A stretch of DNA of 64,000 nucleotides from Suilimivivens sp009774465. Its GTDB lineage: Bacteria; Bacillota; Clostridia; Lachnospirales; Lachnospiraceae. The position numbers and the translations under genes are program-made. The notes beneath the pieces are model-generated. The model saw only the letters and a list, made by a program, of their open reading frames with translations. It had not been told where the DNA came from and did not search any database. Of this stretch, positions 41,758-50,784 are shown in pieces (the stretch's first letter is position 1; each line of letters opens with the position of its first letter). Where the stretch lies: contig CANDAE010000019.1 in the NCBI GenBank assembly GCA_947382645.1, forward strand, positions 4,029-68,028, given 5' to 3'.

Positions 41758-41786
41758 ATTCTATTCCACTTTCTCAAAGATGTAAA
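41758..41786 (-). promoter_or_regulatory. Promoter of the T-box/thrS transcript
   Basis: Minus strand: -35 TTTACA (41781-41786), 17-bp spacer, -10 TAGAAT (41758-41763), about seven bases before the proposed leader start. Confidence 0.65.
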
Positions 41787-41804
41787 GTAAATTTTTCTAT
41801 GAGA

Positions 41805-42095
41805 CTAAGCCGTATGTACTGCCTTATCTGATTTATATTTGTCTAAAATGTCATGTACTCTTTCGACTTCATCAAGAATGAAATCGACGTCACGATGCAG
41901 CCTCCTTAAATCTGATTTAACATCTATCATATCTTTTTCAAGACCTGTTACTTTCGTATCCAGTGTTGTTACCTTAGTATCAAGCTCCGTTACTTTAGTA
42001 TCAAGCCCTGTTACTTTAGTACCAAGCCCCGTTACTTTAGTATCAAGCCCCACAATTTTTTCAAGCAATAAATCAAGTTTTTCACTGTCTGTCAT
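41805..42095 (-). CDS. Small coiled-coil protein with heptad repeats
   Basis: 96 residues. The central part consists of five copies of a seven-residue unit (GLDTKVT variants) from a 21-bp tandem repeat, flanked by helical ends (MTDSEKLDLLLEKI and DVDFILDEVERVHDILDKY). It should form a parallel coiled coil. The start is taken at 42095 (AAAGGCGGTGAT before the ATG); an upstream ATG at 42122 lacks a site. Such proteins are frequent next to Rpn nucleases and transposon remnants; function unknown. Confidence 0.7.
   Translation of the reverse strand: MTDSEKLDLLLEKIVGLDTKVTGLGTKVTGLDTKVTELDTKVTTLDTKVTGLEKDMIDVKSDLRRLHRDVDFILDEVERVHDILDKYKSDKAVHTA
41947..42051 (-). repeat. 21-bp tandem repeat coding the heptads
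   Basis: Five units of 21 bp (41947-41967, 41968-41988, 41989-42009, 42010-42030, 42031-42051), differing by one to six bases. In frame, one heptad per unit. Confidence 0.85.
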
Positions 42096-42225
42096 CTTAT
42101 CACCGCCTTTTATATCTGTCAATCGGCTGTTACAATATGATTATAACAGAATATAAAAAAGGTGTAAACCCTATTCCTATTCCCATTGCTGTTACACCTG
42201 TTGCTACTTGTCAAGGACGTATTCA

Positions 42226-42426
42226 TCATTTTTCATCACTTTTTCTTGGTCTGCCTTGTTTCCCATGCTCTAAGTCGTGGAGAATGACACTCTTTAACTT
42301 GTCCTCTACGCTTTGGGTACTCGTATCAGAAAAATGTACCTCGACTAAGTAAGTCGTCTTATCAATCTTTTTTTGCAGACAGGGCGTTAATCGCCCTGTG
42401 GTGTTGATTTGAATGTTGTCGCTCAT
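42226..42426 (-). CDS. TnpW-like transposon-encoded protein
   Basis: 66 residues: MSDNIQINTTGRL..., then KTTYLVEVHFSDTSTQSVEDKLKSVILHD, which resembles the conserved core of TnpW proteins from Tn4451-like mobilisable elements. A GGGAGG site at good distance supports the ATG at 42426. Function not known. No serine recombinase TnpX is seen nearby, so this is probably a leftover of an element. Confidence 0.7.
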   Translation of the reverse strand: MSDNIQINTTGRLTPCLQKKIDKTTYLVEVHFSDTSTQSVEDKLKSVILHDLEHGKQGRPRKSDEK

Positions 42427-42452
42427 TGTTCCTCCCTTAATGACAACAAAAT

Positions 42453-42484
42453 AGAGCATATAGATTTCAGTTCCTATATGCTCT
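42453..42484 (-). terminator. Terminator after the Rpn nuclease gene
   Basis: A perfect 11-bp stem AGAGCATATAG/CTATATGCTCT (42453-42463 with 42474-42484) followed on the minus strand by TATTTTGTTGT. Shares sequence with the terminator at 56443-56469. Confidence 0.7.
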
Positions 42485-42523
42485 AACGCTGTTACTATAT
42501 TTGATTTTGATTGATATGATTGA

Positions 42524-43387
42524 TTATGCTAACTGCATGACCTCTGATTCAATTTCTTTTATGTCACTTTCCAGTAATTCAGGAAAATACTCGCTGACCT
42601 CACCAATATTTATTTTCCCTTTTTTTAACATAAGTATTGCTTTTTCCATTAGAGTTTCTCTTTTAATATCTTTTTCATAAGTCCTCATAATCTGCTCGTC
42701 ATCAAATAAACTCATCATAATCGTTACTACCTCCACTTCCTTGCTGCTTAGATACTGTTTTAAGATGTTCCTGTCTTTGCAAATACGGATTGTTTCTGTA
42801 ACCGCCTGTTTTGTCATTCCATGTTCTTTTATCTGCTCGTTAAAAACTTTGCAAAAAACAATGTACTCATTGATGATATTGTCCTTGTCGCTCTCATATA
42901 TGACTTTGGCTTTTATCTCAATATCAATATCTGCACCGTCAAAAAACTCTTGCGATAAAGATATTGTATCGGGTTTTCTGCCTTTGTTGCCTGTGTATAT
43001 CACATATAATTCGGGCTTTGGCATTTTTACTTTCTTGCTCTTATATAGGCTCTGACTGGTTCGCTCAAAATATTCATGGTAACTCTGTGCTAAATACAGA
43101 AGTATTCTGATTAAAATATTCACTGTCCAACTCGATTGCGCTTCCAACAACAAAAGCAATCTGTTGTTACCTACCATTATGCCCAAATCATTATAGAGAT
43201 TATCTGTCAAAACATTGTCTATCGTTACAATATCCAGCGTATCCTCTGTTGCGTCTGTATCCTCTGGGTGCAATGTCTTATACAGTTTCAGCAAATTCTT
43301 TTTATCTTGGAAAAGGTCTAAAAACACACTGTTTTTTGCGGTACGTTTTGCCTTAACTTCCTGTGTCTGCTTTGTATCGTCTGACAC
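42524..43387 (-). CDS. Rpn-family PD-(D/E)XK nuclease / transposase-like protein
   Basis: 287 residues. The start RTAKNSVFLDLFQDKKNLLKLYKTLHPEDTD and the core NDLGIMVGNNRLLLLLEAQSSWTVNILIRILLYLAQSYHEYF match the Rpn (recombination-promoting nuclease) family of Lachnospiraceae, with Asp in NDLG and Glu-Gln in LLEAQ as the nuclease motif. Start chosen at a GTG (43387) with GAGGTGG before it; a longer reading to 43450 has no ribosome site and overlaps a TATAAT. Grouped with the TnpW-like and coiled-coil genes as accessory DNA. Confidence 0.82.
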   Translation of the reverse strand: MSDDTKQTQEVKAKRTAKNSVFLDLFQDKKNLLKLYKTLHPEDTDATEDTLDIVTIDNVLTDNLYNDLGIMVGNNRLLLLLEAQSSWTVNILIRILLYLAQSYHEYFERTSQSLYKSKKVKMPKPELYVIYTGNKGRKPDTISLSQEFFDGADIDIEIKAKVIYESDKDNIINEYIVFCKVFNEQIKEHGMTKQAVTETIRICKDRNILKQYLSSKEVEVVTIMMSLFDDEQIMRTYEKDIKRETLMEKAILMLKKGKINIGEVSEYFPELLESDIKEIESEVMQLA

Positions 43388-43755
43388 CTTACCACCTCGA
43401 TTTCTAAAAATTTGTGGTACAAGATATGATATATCCTGCTCCTGCCACACTTCAATTATACAAAAAAACGCTTATCTTTACAATAAAATTCACATTAAAT
43501 TTCTTCCTCCCTCCGCTTAGTTTTGCTTTGCTGTTTATTGTGCTGTCGGCTCTCGTTCTGAAGTGTCTCCTTAAAATTTTTCAAATCCCAGAACAGAAGT
43601 GCGCTTCCCACACTCCCGCGCCCAACTTCTCTGGCTAGCGCAGCTTTTGTTCCGCGCGCGAAGCTGCGCATCCCCTTTATTTCATAGGACGCACTTTCCT
43701 ATGAAATGAAAAAGGACTGACGATAGACGGTCAGTCCCATAAAAGTACACTTTTT
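43388..43755. other. Intergenic region with stacked hairpins
   Basis: No gene seen. It holds a GC-rich hairpin GCGCAGCTT/AAGCTGCGC (43638-43669), a 10-bp stem TTTCATAGGA/TCCTATGAAA (43680-43706), and the terminator of the exopolysaccharide operon next to the left stop. Confidence 0.7.
43709..43737 (-). terminator. Terminator of the exopolysaccharide operon
   Basis: A perfect 8-bp stem GGACTGAC/GTCAGTCC (43714-43721 with 43730-43737), loop of 8, followed on the minus strand by TTTTTC. It is 19 bp past the stop of the last gene. Confidence 0.85.
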
Positions 43756-45387
43756 CTACTGTAACTCCAGCGCCCGGTATGCCAGCATGGGCATCAACTG
43801 ATCAAAGGAGGTAATTCCGCTGCCATCTGCCATTCCATAAGCGCCATTGTAGGGAAATTCTGTATTAATGATGTGCATTTTTTCCATTTTGTTAAGCGCC
43901 TGTGCTCTCAATGCATCATCCCCGATTTCGTCAGCAATCATTACCAGAATCGCATAAACTGCCGTTGATTCCTGATTGTATCCGCTGACCACTTCCCCTT
44001 TGACGGAGTAACGCATTTTAAGCCCTTCTCCTGCCATCTGAGTTCTTATCCACTCCAGGGTATTATTCTTTAATTTTCCCTGCCTTGCCAGATGAAGCAG
44101 TGTCATCATTGCTTCCGCAGTATTTAAATCATCCTTCTCGTACTGCTCCTTGTCATAATTATACCAACTGTAGTACAAAGGAAATTCATTACTGATCTGT
44201 CCTCTTTCAAGTAATTCCAAAGTTTTTTCATATGCCCTTGCTGCCCCCAAATCTCCTGTGCCTTCCGCCAAAAGCTGCATGGCCTGCATATCCCCATAGC
44301 ATAAAGTAAATCTGGATGCATACACTCTGTTTTGAAAATCATAAAAATCCACAAACTTTCCATCAGAAACTGCTCTCTCCAACAAAGCTTCCTCGCACAG
44401 CCGGACTTCTGATGCATAGCCGCCCCATAACTTTTCAGCCTCCACAAGTGCTCTGTAGATTCGAAGGTCATCAATCAATGCGTTTACACTGCCGGCTTTT
44501 CCATCTTCCATTCTCCATGCCGCCAATCCTTCTTTCCACAAAAATGCCTTGATATATCCCAATATATTATCAAACAAATCCTTATCCTGCACGCTCACTG
44601 CATATAAAAGCCCCAGCCCCTGGCTTTCACTCAGCACTTCCGAATTAATGTTCACCTGACTTCCCGGCTCATAAGCAGAGTGAATTCCTCCGTCTCCATC
44701 CATCATATATTTCACAATAAATTCTGCTGTTGCTTTAGCTCCGCCCTCCGTAGCATTTTTCAAAAGAGCCTCAAATATGCCTGTTTTTTCAATCTGACTT
44801 GAGGACCAGGCTGTGATTTTTCCTTCCTTATTAATAAAAAGAGTGGTTGGAATATTATGCAGTCCCAACATATCATAAGCCTGCAAAGATGTATCATAAT
44901 ACAACTCTCCTTCCAAAGAAAGGTCATCAAAATACTCCTTTGCTCTCTCCATAGTCTCCCTGCTTCCATCGGTTTTATTAATGTAAAGAAATGTAATTTC
45001 TCCATACTCTTTTGCAAGCTTTTCATATTGACTCATCAAAGGCATCTGTCTGCTGCAGTCCTCACACCAGCTTGCCCAGAAAACCACCACCAGATTTTTT
45101 CCCTTCCACTCACTGATTAAATGGCTCTGCTCCCTGTCATCAACAAAGGAAAAATCAGGTACTGCCTCGTACAGACTACAATTTTCCGGCAGCCAGTAGG
45201 TAGAATCTGACAGCCCTTTTTCCCAGTCATACTCTTCCACATCCTGCTGTCCGACAGATTCCGTCATATAAGGCCGGGTGCTCTGTACTTTAATCAGCAT
45301 AAGGACTCCGGCAGCAGTAACGACCGCCAGCACCAAAAATATGATCCGCAGTATTCTTTCTATCTTAACTATGGAATATTTCTTCAT
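43756..45387 (-). CDS. Membrane-anchored thioredoxin domain fused to a glycosidase-like domain
   Basis: 543 residues. One N-terminal span (about 11-32), then a TlpA/thioredoxin fold (about 70-210) with WASWCEDCSRQMP, whose WCxxC can form the redox disulfide, and the cis-Pro motif NIPTTLFI. The remainder (about 225-543) looks like an alpha/alpha-barrel of the GH8-like type: KYMMDGDGGIHSAY, SESQGLGLLYAV, ALIDDLRIYRAL, LNTAEAMMTLLHLA. Candidate catalytic acids: Glu in SESQG and Asp in DDLRI. It lies at the end of a BcsA/BcsB-type operon, where a GH8 hydrolase (BcsZ) is typical. I know of no standard protein with this fusion. Confidence 0.82.
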   Translation of the reverse strand: MKKYSIVKIERILRIIFLVLAVVTAAGVLMLIKVQSTRPYMTESVGQQDVEEYDWEKGLSDSTYWLPENCSLYEAVPDFSFVDDREQSHLISEWKGKNLVVVFWASWCEDCSRQMPLMSQYEKLAKEYGEITFLYINKTDGSRETMERAKEYFDDLSLEGELYYDTSLQAYDMLGLHNIPTTLFINKEGKITAWSSSQIEKTGIFEALLKNATEGGAKATAEFIVKYMMDGDGGIHSAYEPGSQVNINSEVLSESQGLGLLYAVSVQDKDLFDNILGYIKAFLWKEGLAAWRMEDGKAGSVNALIDDLRIYRALVEAEKLWGGYASEVRLCEEALLERAVSDGKFVDFYDFQNRVYASRFTLCYGDMQAMQLLAEGTGDLGAARAYEKTLELLERGQISNEFPLYYSWYNYDKEQYEKDDLNTAEAMMTLLHLARQGKLKNNTLEWIRTQMAGEGLKMRYSVKGEVVSGYNQESTAVYAILVMIADEIGDDALRAQALNKMEKMHIINTEFPYNGAYGMADGSGITSFDQLMPMLAYRALELQ

Positions 45388-45404
45388 ACAAATATCACTT
45401 TCTC

Positions 45405-47291
45405 TTATTTTATAATTTCCTGATTCTTCCTATCTGCAAGCTCCTTAACTGCCGCCCAGTTTTGATCTACCAGACTGTTTAATTCCTCCTCGGTAAATTG
45501 CCAGTCAAAATCATCCCTATCCGGGGCTTCCTCTTTTTCTCTGATGTTTTCCGCCTTTTCTTTGTCAGTTCCTTCTGCCGGATTTTCTGCAATTTCCTGT
45601 CCCGACCCGTTTTCCGATATTTCCCTTTCGCCGCTTTCCTCTTCCCTGTCATAAGCTTCTGAAACTGTCATAATCACATGGCCTTCCTGTAAGGCCTTTT
45701 TCATATCAAAAACGTTGGCATATGCTTCCTTTCTAAGTTCTGCCAGCTTTTCTTCCTCCGCTTCTATCAATTGCATTTTAAAGGCCTCCATCTGCTCATC
45801 CTTTTCCCGCAATTCCTTATCAGCCAAAGACCGATCCTTTATTTTCCAGCCTTCTCTAAAAGTATACCCAACAGTCACAGCTCCAAACAAAATAAATATT
45901 TGAGGCATCAAAAATTGTATTTCGCCTTTACTTCCCGTCAGAAAATTCGTCACTTCAAGTAGAAGAAAAAACAGCACTAACAGAAAAAAAGGACTTGCTT
46001 CTTTATATAATAAAAAGAACAGACACAGCAGGGAAAGGAATGCAGACGCAGCATAGACAGCCTGATTGAAAGCGCTTATTTGATCAAAATAGTCTTTTTG
46101 CTCTCTTGAAAGACTTTCCTGTGTCTCTAAAAGTGTTCTGCTCCCCTCAATACCTGACTCGTCATTTTCAACTAATTTAATAAACCTGTCTGCAAAAAAT
46201 TTAGGTTTTTTTGCATCTTTTTCCTCTATGAAGTTTTCATTCATCTCCTCTAACAGGCTGCTTCCACAGGCTATTTTACTAAAAGAAATGTCCCTGTCAA
46301 TGGCAAGCTCAATATTACTGCTGATTACTCCCACTGTAATCATGTAGGGAATTATTATTAAAATACATCTGATCCATCCCCATCTAAGCGCCCGCACCAT
46401 AAGCGGAATATCATTTACGGGTTTTGCAGGAAGCTTCATTTTTTGAGGCAGTAAAACTATCAGCATTGCCAGAAACAAAAGAATGGAAAATGTGCTTATC
46501 GCCGCTGCTGCTGCAAGCAGAACGCCCAAAACAATATAAAGAATCACCGCCTGCACTCCATCCGGGGTTTCTTCGTCATAGTCCATAACCAATGATAAAA
46601 AAAGCCAGATACTCAAAAGTGCCAGAAATAAAAATGCATTCTCACCGGACAGGATATTCACAGCAAAAATACGGGATGGCCAGAAGGCACACAGAATCAA
46701 TGCGGTAAGTCCCGCTGCTCTGCCGCCTGTTTTTTTGGCAATCTTATATGCCGCAAATGCCCCCCCTGCTGCAAAAAATATGTTCAGATATCTTCCGGCC
46801 TTTATTCCTTCTCCCCATATCTTAAATGCATTCATCAGCAGATAGCTGTACCCAAAAGTGCCGGGTTTATCTACAATCAGGTCACAGTATCTGCTGCCAA
46901 GCTGTAAAGAAGAATCCTGAAAAAGTGCCAACGCAATATCATAATAATCCTTGTGCTCCTCCAGATATACTTCAGGCATCTGTCCGGTCAGCCATACCCT
47001 GATGCCTGCAGCCATTATAAGCACCACTGTAACAATAACCGCCTCCGCCCATCTTACCCATCTTTTGTCCCGGGATAATACTTCATCCAGTTTAAACCTT
47101 TGCCCTGCTGCCGCAAATAAGTGAAGAAACAGCCAGATTCCCAAAAGAACAAGAAAAGTTCCTCCCTGCATAAGCGTTCCGCTTCCGGAATTTCTCCCAA
47201 GAGAAACAAAGCAATAGATACAGATATAAAAGATTCCCAAAGCTGCAAGTGATACAACTGAAAAATAAAACCAGTTCTTCTTTAACTTCAC
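45405..47291 (-). CDS. GT39-like membrane glycosyltransferase with charged C-terminal tail
   Basis: 628 residues. About 12 membrane spans through residue 470; the first loop (QMPEVYLEEHKDYYDIALALF) and later AGRYLNIFFAAGGAFAAYKIAKKTGG resemble the PMT/ArnT-like family. The last 150 residues are a charged helical tail (KDEQMEAFKMQLIEAEEEKLAEL, then Glu-rich), probably a cytoplasmic coiled coil. Probable role: transfer of a sugar or polymerisation outside the membrane in the exopolysaccharide pathway. Confidence 0.72.
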   Translation of the reverse strand: MKLKKNWFYFSVVSLAALGIFYICIYCFVSLGRNSGSGTLMQGGTFLVLLGIWLFLHLFAAAGQRFKLDEVLSRDKRWVRWAEAVIVTVVLIMAAGIRVWLTGQMPEVYLEEHKDYYDIALALFQDSSLQLGSRYCDLIVDKPGTFGYSYLLMNAFKIWGEGIKAGRYLNIFFAAGGAFAAYKIAKKTGGRAAGLTALILCAFWPSRIFAVNILSGENAFLFLALLSIWLFLSLVMDYDEETPDGVQAVILYIVLGVLLAAAAAISTFSILLFLAMLIVLLPQKMKLPAKPVNDIPLMVRALRWGWIRCILIIIPYMITVGVISSNIELAIDRDISFSKIACGSSLLEEMNENFIEEKDAKKPKFFADRFIKLVENDESGIEGSRTLLETQESLSREQKDYFDQISAFNQAVYAASAFLSLLCLFFLLYKEASPFFLLVLFFLLLEVTNFLTGSKGEIQFLMPQIFILFGAVTVGYTFREGWKIKDRSLADKELREKDEQMEAFKMQLIEAEEEKLAELRKEAYANVFDMKKALQEGHVIMTVSEAYDREEESGEREISENGSGQEIAENPAEGTDKEKAENIREKEEAPDRDDFDWQFTEEELNSLVDQNWAAVKELADRKNQEIIK

Positions 47292-47388
47292 GTTTACTCC
47301 CCTCTGCCGCTTTAGCGGTATTCAAATCAGGAAGGTTGAAAATGTATTTCTTTCAACCCTTACTCCCCTCTGCCATTTTTCCATCTTT

Positions 47389-48486
47389 CTACAGGCTCTT
47401 CTCCAATATTTCTGCAATCTGCCTGCAGGCGGTTCCGTCGCCGTAAGGGTTGGAGGCCCTGCTCATGGCTTCATAGGCTGCCCTGTCGTTCAAAAGCCTT
47501 GAGAATTCTCTGTGTATCACTTCCCTGTCTGTTCCTACCAGCTTTAAAGTACCTGCTTCCACTCCTTCCGGTCGTTCCGTGGTATCACGCATAACCAGAA
47601 CAGGCTTTCCAAGAGAGGGCGCTTCCTCCTGAATTCCGCCACTGTCAGTCAGTATCAGGTAAGCACGGTTCATAAAATTATGAAAATCCAATACATCTAA
47701 AGGCTCTATTAATTTAATCCTGTCATGATCTCCAAAAACCTCTTTTGCCGTATCCCACACCACCGGATTTTTGTGAATTGGATATACAATCCTGATATCT
47801 TCTATTTCTTCCATTGTCTGCCGGATGCCTTCAAAAATATGAAACAAAGGCTCTCCTAAATTTTCCCGCCTGTGGGCAGTTAAAAGAATCAGTCTGCTGT
47901 CCTTTGCCCAGTTAAGGACAGGGTGAGAATAATCTTCTTTAATTGTAGTCTGCAATGCATCAATCACAGTATTTCCCGTAACAAAAATTCGTGTTTCATC
48001 TTTCCCTTCTCTTACCAGATTATCCTTCGCCTTCTGAGTCGGCGCAAAATGATAATTTGCCAGAATTCCTACACCCTGTCTGTTAAACTCCTCTGGAAAA
48101 GGCGAATCCAGACGGTATGTTCTAAGCCCGGCTTCCACATGCCCCACTAAAATTCCCAGATAAAAAGCCGCCAAAGCTGCAGCAAAGGTAGTGGTGGTGT
48201 CTCCATGCACCAGCACAATATCCGGCTGTTCCTTTTTCAACACCTCTTCCATTCCTTTAAGCACATTTTCCGTTACGTCAAACAGTGTCTGCCTTTCCTT
48301 CATAATTGCAAGATCATATTCCGGCAAAATGTGAAATACTTCAAGCACCTGCTTCAGCATCTGACGGTGCTGTCCGGTCACACAGCAGACCACCTGAAAT
48401 TTGCCATGTTTTTTTAACTCCTTTATCAAAGGACACATTTTGATTGCCTCCGGTCTTGTTCCAAAAACTACCATTATCTTTTTCAT
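47389..48486 (-). CDS. wecB: UDP-N-acetylglucosamine 2-epimerase (non-hydrolysing)
   Basis: 365 residues, a full WecB. Motifs: VVFGTRPEAIKMCPL, CVTGQHRQMLKQVL, VHGDTTTTFAAALAAF, HVEAGLRT, PEEFNRQGVG, LTAHRRENLGEPL, and LTDSGGIQEEAPSLGKPVLVMRDTTERPEGVEAGT. It makes UDP-ManNAc from UDP-GlcNAc. The presence of WecB inside this operon suggests the polymer contains ManNAc (or a derivative), unlike cellulose. Directly abuts the BcsB-like gene. Confidence 0.96.
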   Translation of the reverse strand: MKKIMVVFGTRPEAIKMCPLIKELKKHGKFQVVCCVTGQHRQMLKQVLEVFHILPEYDLAIMKERQTLFDVTENVLKGMEEVLKKEQPDIVLVHGDTTTTFAAALAAFYLGILVGHVEAGLRTYRLDSPFPEEFNRQGVGILANYHFAPTQKAKDNLVREGKDETRIFVTGNTVIDALQTTIKEDYSHPVLNWAKDSRLILLTAHRRENLGEPLFHIFEGIRQTMEEIEDIRIVYPIHKNPVVWDTAKEVFGDHDRIKLIEPLDVLDFHNFMNRAYLILTDSGGIQEEAPSLGKPVLVMRDTTERPEGVEAGTLKLVGTDREVIHREFSRLLNDRAAYEAMSRASNPYGDGTACRQIAEILEKSL

Positions 48487-50784
48487 TTAATCTTCATCCT
48501 TTTTCTTATGATACATTTTAATGCGGAGCAAAATAATAATTACAGCAATCAGCAGCATCAGCATTACAGAGGTTGCTACAATAGTAAATAAAATCGACTG
48601 CTTATTCTGATCCAGTGCCTGCGCTAAAGTAGGTGCTTCTCCCCTTTGCGCATCCGTGAGGAAACGAAAACTTCTGACTTCAAGGTCCTTGTCTATAATC
48701 ACACAGTCTTTGCTTAAACTATAACGCAGCTTCTCATCTCTTAAGATCTCCTCTGCGCAGTTTAATGTCTCCTGTGTAACGCCCGTCAATGCCAAAATCC
48801 CTCTGCCCGATGCATAGGGCGATTCCAGAAGCTGCATAATTGCAATATTCTCCGAATAATTTCCTGATAAAATCAACTGCTCATTACTTTCAAACCCTTT
48901 TCCCCCATTGCTGTAGGAAAAATATAATTTATCATTGATTGCCTTTAGGTAAGTATTATTTTCATAAGTGCCTGCAGTTATAATGTTAAAATCCCCATCA
49001 CTGTCTGAAAGCTCACTTGCTCTTTTTACATAAAGCGTCCCATAAGGCTCCACGCCGCCTCCATACATTCCTATGATCTGCCCGTAAAGATTCAGTTCTC
49101 TGCTGGTTGGCTTATCAGAAATAACAAGAAGTACATTATTAAACTTTCCATCTTTTCTAAAGGGCAGCGGCATTGCATCAAATGACAAACTGAATTCACT
49201 GGATACAGGCAGATAAAATTGGGACTTTTCAGATACATAGGCCCAGGGCATTTGATCCTGCTTGAAACTACATGCCATATCTTCCAGTTCCAAATCAAAT
49301 GCGATTTTAATGGAGCTGGCTGAAGTCCCTGCCAAATCCACAGGTATTGTAACTGTAAGCTCATCCTGCTGCGCATTTTCTCTGTCCAGCTTTTTGCTGC
49401 CTATGGGAATATCTCCCAAATAAACAGAAACCAGTGACTTGTTAAAGTCCAGATTATCGCTGTATCTAAATTGAAGGGAAATCTTTCCCTGCTCCGATAA
49501 GTAATAGTCCTCTGAAAATGGAAGGTAAATGATCTGCTCCTGATGAAAAAGTCCCACAAACTCCAGACCGCCTCCGTTTAGTTCCTCTAAAGTATAATTT
49601 CTTGCCCCCATTTGATCATTTTGATTTCCGCCTGCTGCCAACTGTGCGCTTCCTGCCATGACTCTCGCCATGTATCCGGTCTCCTGAGACACTCTGTCTT
49701 CATCCATAAGCATGTAGACTGCCTCCATCAGGCATTCTTCATCTTTGGATGTGATGATAAGCAGCGGCGCCCCATCCGCATCTTCTGTAAGCACCACAAT
49801 CCCCTGATCCTCTATTCCATTTGTATCTGTCACCTTTTTTTGCAAATCAGCCGGAAGATTTTCATATCTTGAAACTAAAATTGTGCTGCTTTTTTCCGCC
49901 TGACTTACATCTGACAGGAGCAGTACCTGAATAGAATTATAGCCGAAAGTCTGGCTGCTTAAATCTGCCATCAGATTCATTGCCGCTGCCACTTCCCCGT
50001 TTTCCGCACTGTCCGAAACTGCAATAATCAGTCCTTCTCCTGTTTCGTTTATCGTGGAAAGAAAGGGGTAAGGATAATTTGCAATTTTTTTCTCCTGATC
50101 ATCCACCTCATATCCACACCGAACATGAGAAGTATCTAAAACAGAAAGCCAGTTTGCGCTGGAAAAAGCATCAGTACAGCTCCCGCTGGGACTGGAATAT
50201 GCCATAATCATAAAAGAATTATATCCTTTCTGAACCAGCTCCACAGGAATCCTTACATATGCAATCTGACTGTCTCCTCCTTCATAAACAATCTCGCAGG
50301 AGCTGACAGGCAATTGATTTAAATAAAATGTCAAAGTGGAGCCGGATTCTGAAATAATCTGGCTTACCCGGTACTCCAGTTCTACATACAGATATTTTAA
50401 ATCCCAATATTCCGGCACATAAAAGTATACTCCACAGTTGGAATAAATCCCCTGCATAGTAGTCTGGGAAAGGAAGATATCCTTTATGTAGGAGGTTTCA
50501 TCATATTCCAGCCTTATTTTCTCAGGGCCATTTTCCATTCCGGTCTCCGCCCCATTCCCAGTCACTTCCTGCTCCGGTTCATTTCCTGCCGCATCCCTGT
50601 TTTCCGAATCTTCCTCTCCTTCTGCATCTATAACATGCGGAACATTTTCCCCTTCACTTTCAGAATTGCTTTCTGCATTTTCTTCCTTTGGCGCTGCCAT
50701 AACCGTACTTGCAGGCATCATTCCAAAAAATAATGTCGTAAGTAAGATTCCTGTGATTACCCTCATCATTAATATCTTCTTCAT
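48487..50784 (-). CDS. BcsB-like exopolysaccharide synthase partner
   Basis: 765 residues. Signal peptide, then an acidic low-complexity linker (about 33-95), two repeats each with a jelly-roll and an alpha/beta unit (YVELEYRVSQIISESGSTLTFYLNQLPVSS; later ISLQFRYSDNLDFNKSLVSVYLGDIPIGS), and a C-terminal membrane anchor (about 735-757). The pattern is that of BcsB, the extracytoplasmic partner that joins the synthase BcsA and guides the polymer. Four bases overlap with the GT2 gene, so the two are coupled. Not clear if it binds a sugar; in a Gram-positive it would sit on the outer face. Confidence 0.84.
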   Translation of the reverse strand: MKKILMMRVITGILLTTLFFGMMPASTVMAAPKEENAESNSESEGENVPHVIDAEGEEDSENRDAAGNEPEQEVTGNGAETGMENGPEKIRLEYDETSYIKDIFLSQTTMQGIYSNCGVYFYVPEYWDLKYLYVELEYRVSQIISESGSTLTFYLNQLPVSSCEIVYEGGDSQIAYVRIPVELVQKGYNSFMIMAYSSPSGSCTDAFSSANWLSVLDTSHVRCGYEVDDQEKKIANYPYPFLSTINETGEGLIIAVSDSAENGEVAAAMNLMADLSSQTFGYNSIQVLLLSDVSQAEKSSTILVSRYENLPADLQKKVTDTNGIEDQGIVVLTEDADGAPLLIITSKDEECLMEAVYMLMDEDRVSQETGYMARVMAGSAQLAAGGNQNDQMGARNYTLEELNGGGLEFVGLFHQEQIIYLPFSEDYYLSEQGKISLQFRYSDNLDFNKSLVSVYLGDIPIGSKKLDRENAQQDELTVTIPVDLAGTSASSIKIAFDLELEDMACSFKQDQMPWAYVSEKSQFYLPVSSEFSLSFDAMPLPFRKDGKFNNVLLVISDKPTSRELNLYGQIIGMYGGGVEPYGTLYVKRASELSDSDGDFNIITAGTYENNTYLKAINDKLYFSYSNGGKGFESNEQLILSGNYSENIAIMQLLESPYASGRGILALTGVTQETLNCAEEILRDEKLRYSLSKDCVIIDKDLEVRSFRFLTDAQRGEAPTLAQALDQNKQSILFTIVATSVMLMLLIAVIIILLRIKMYHKKKDED

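Noticed and set aside
41947..42051. Possible CRISPR or satellite origin
   Set aside because: The 21-bp units are contiguous and code for a coiled coil; no spacer sequence.
43600..43672. Third copy of the structured extragenic repeat
   Set aside because: Shares some words (TTCCCACACTCCCGCGCC, AACTTCT) and has a GC-rich hairpin, but the order of the blocks is not kept. Too weak to call.
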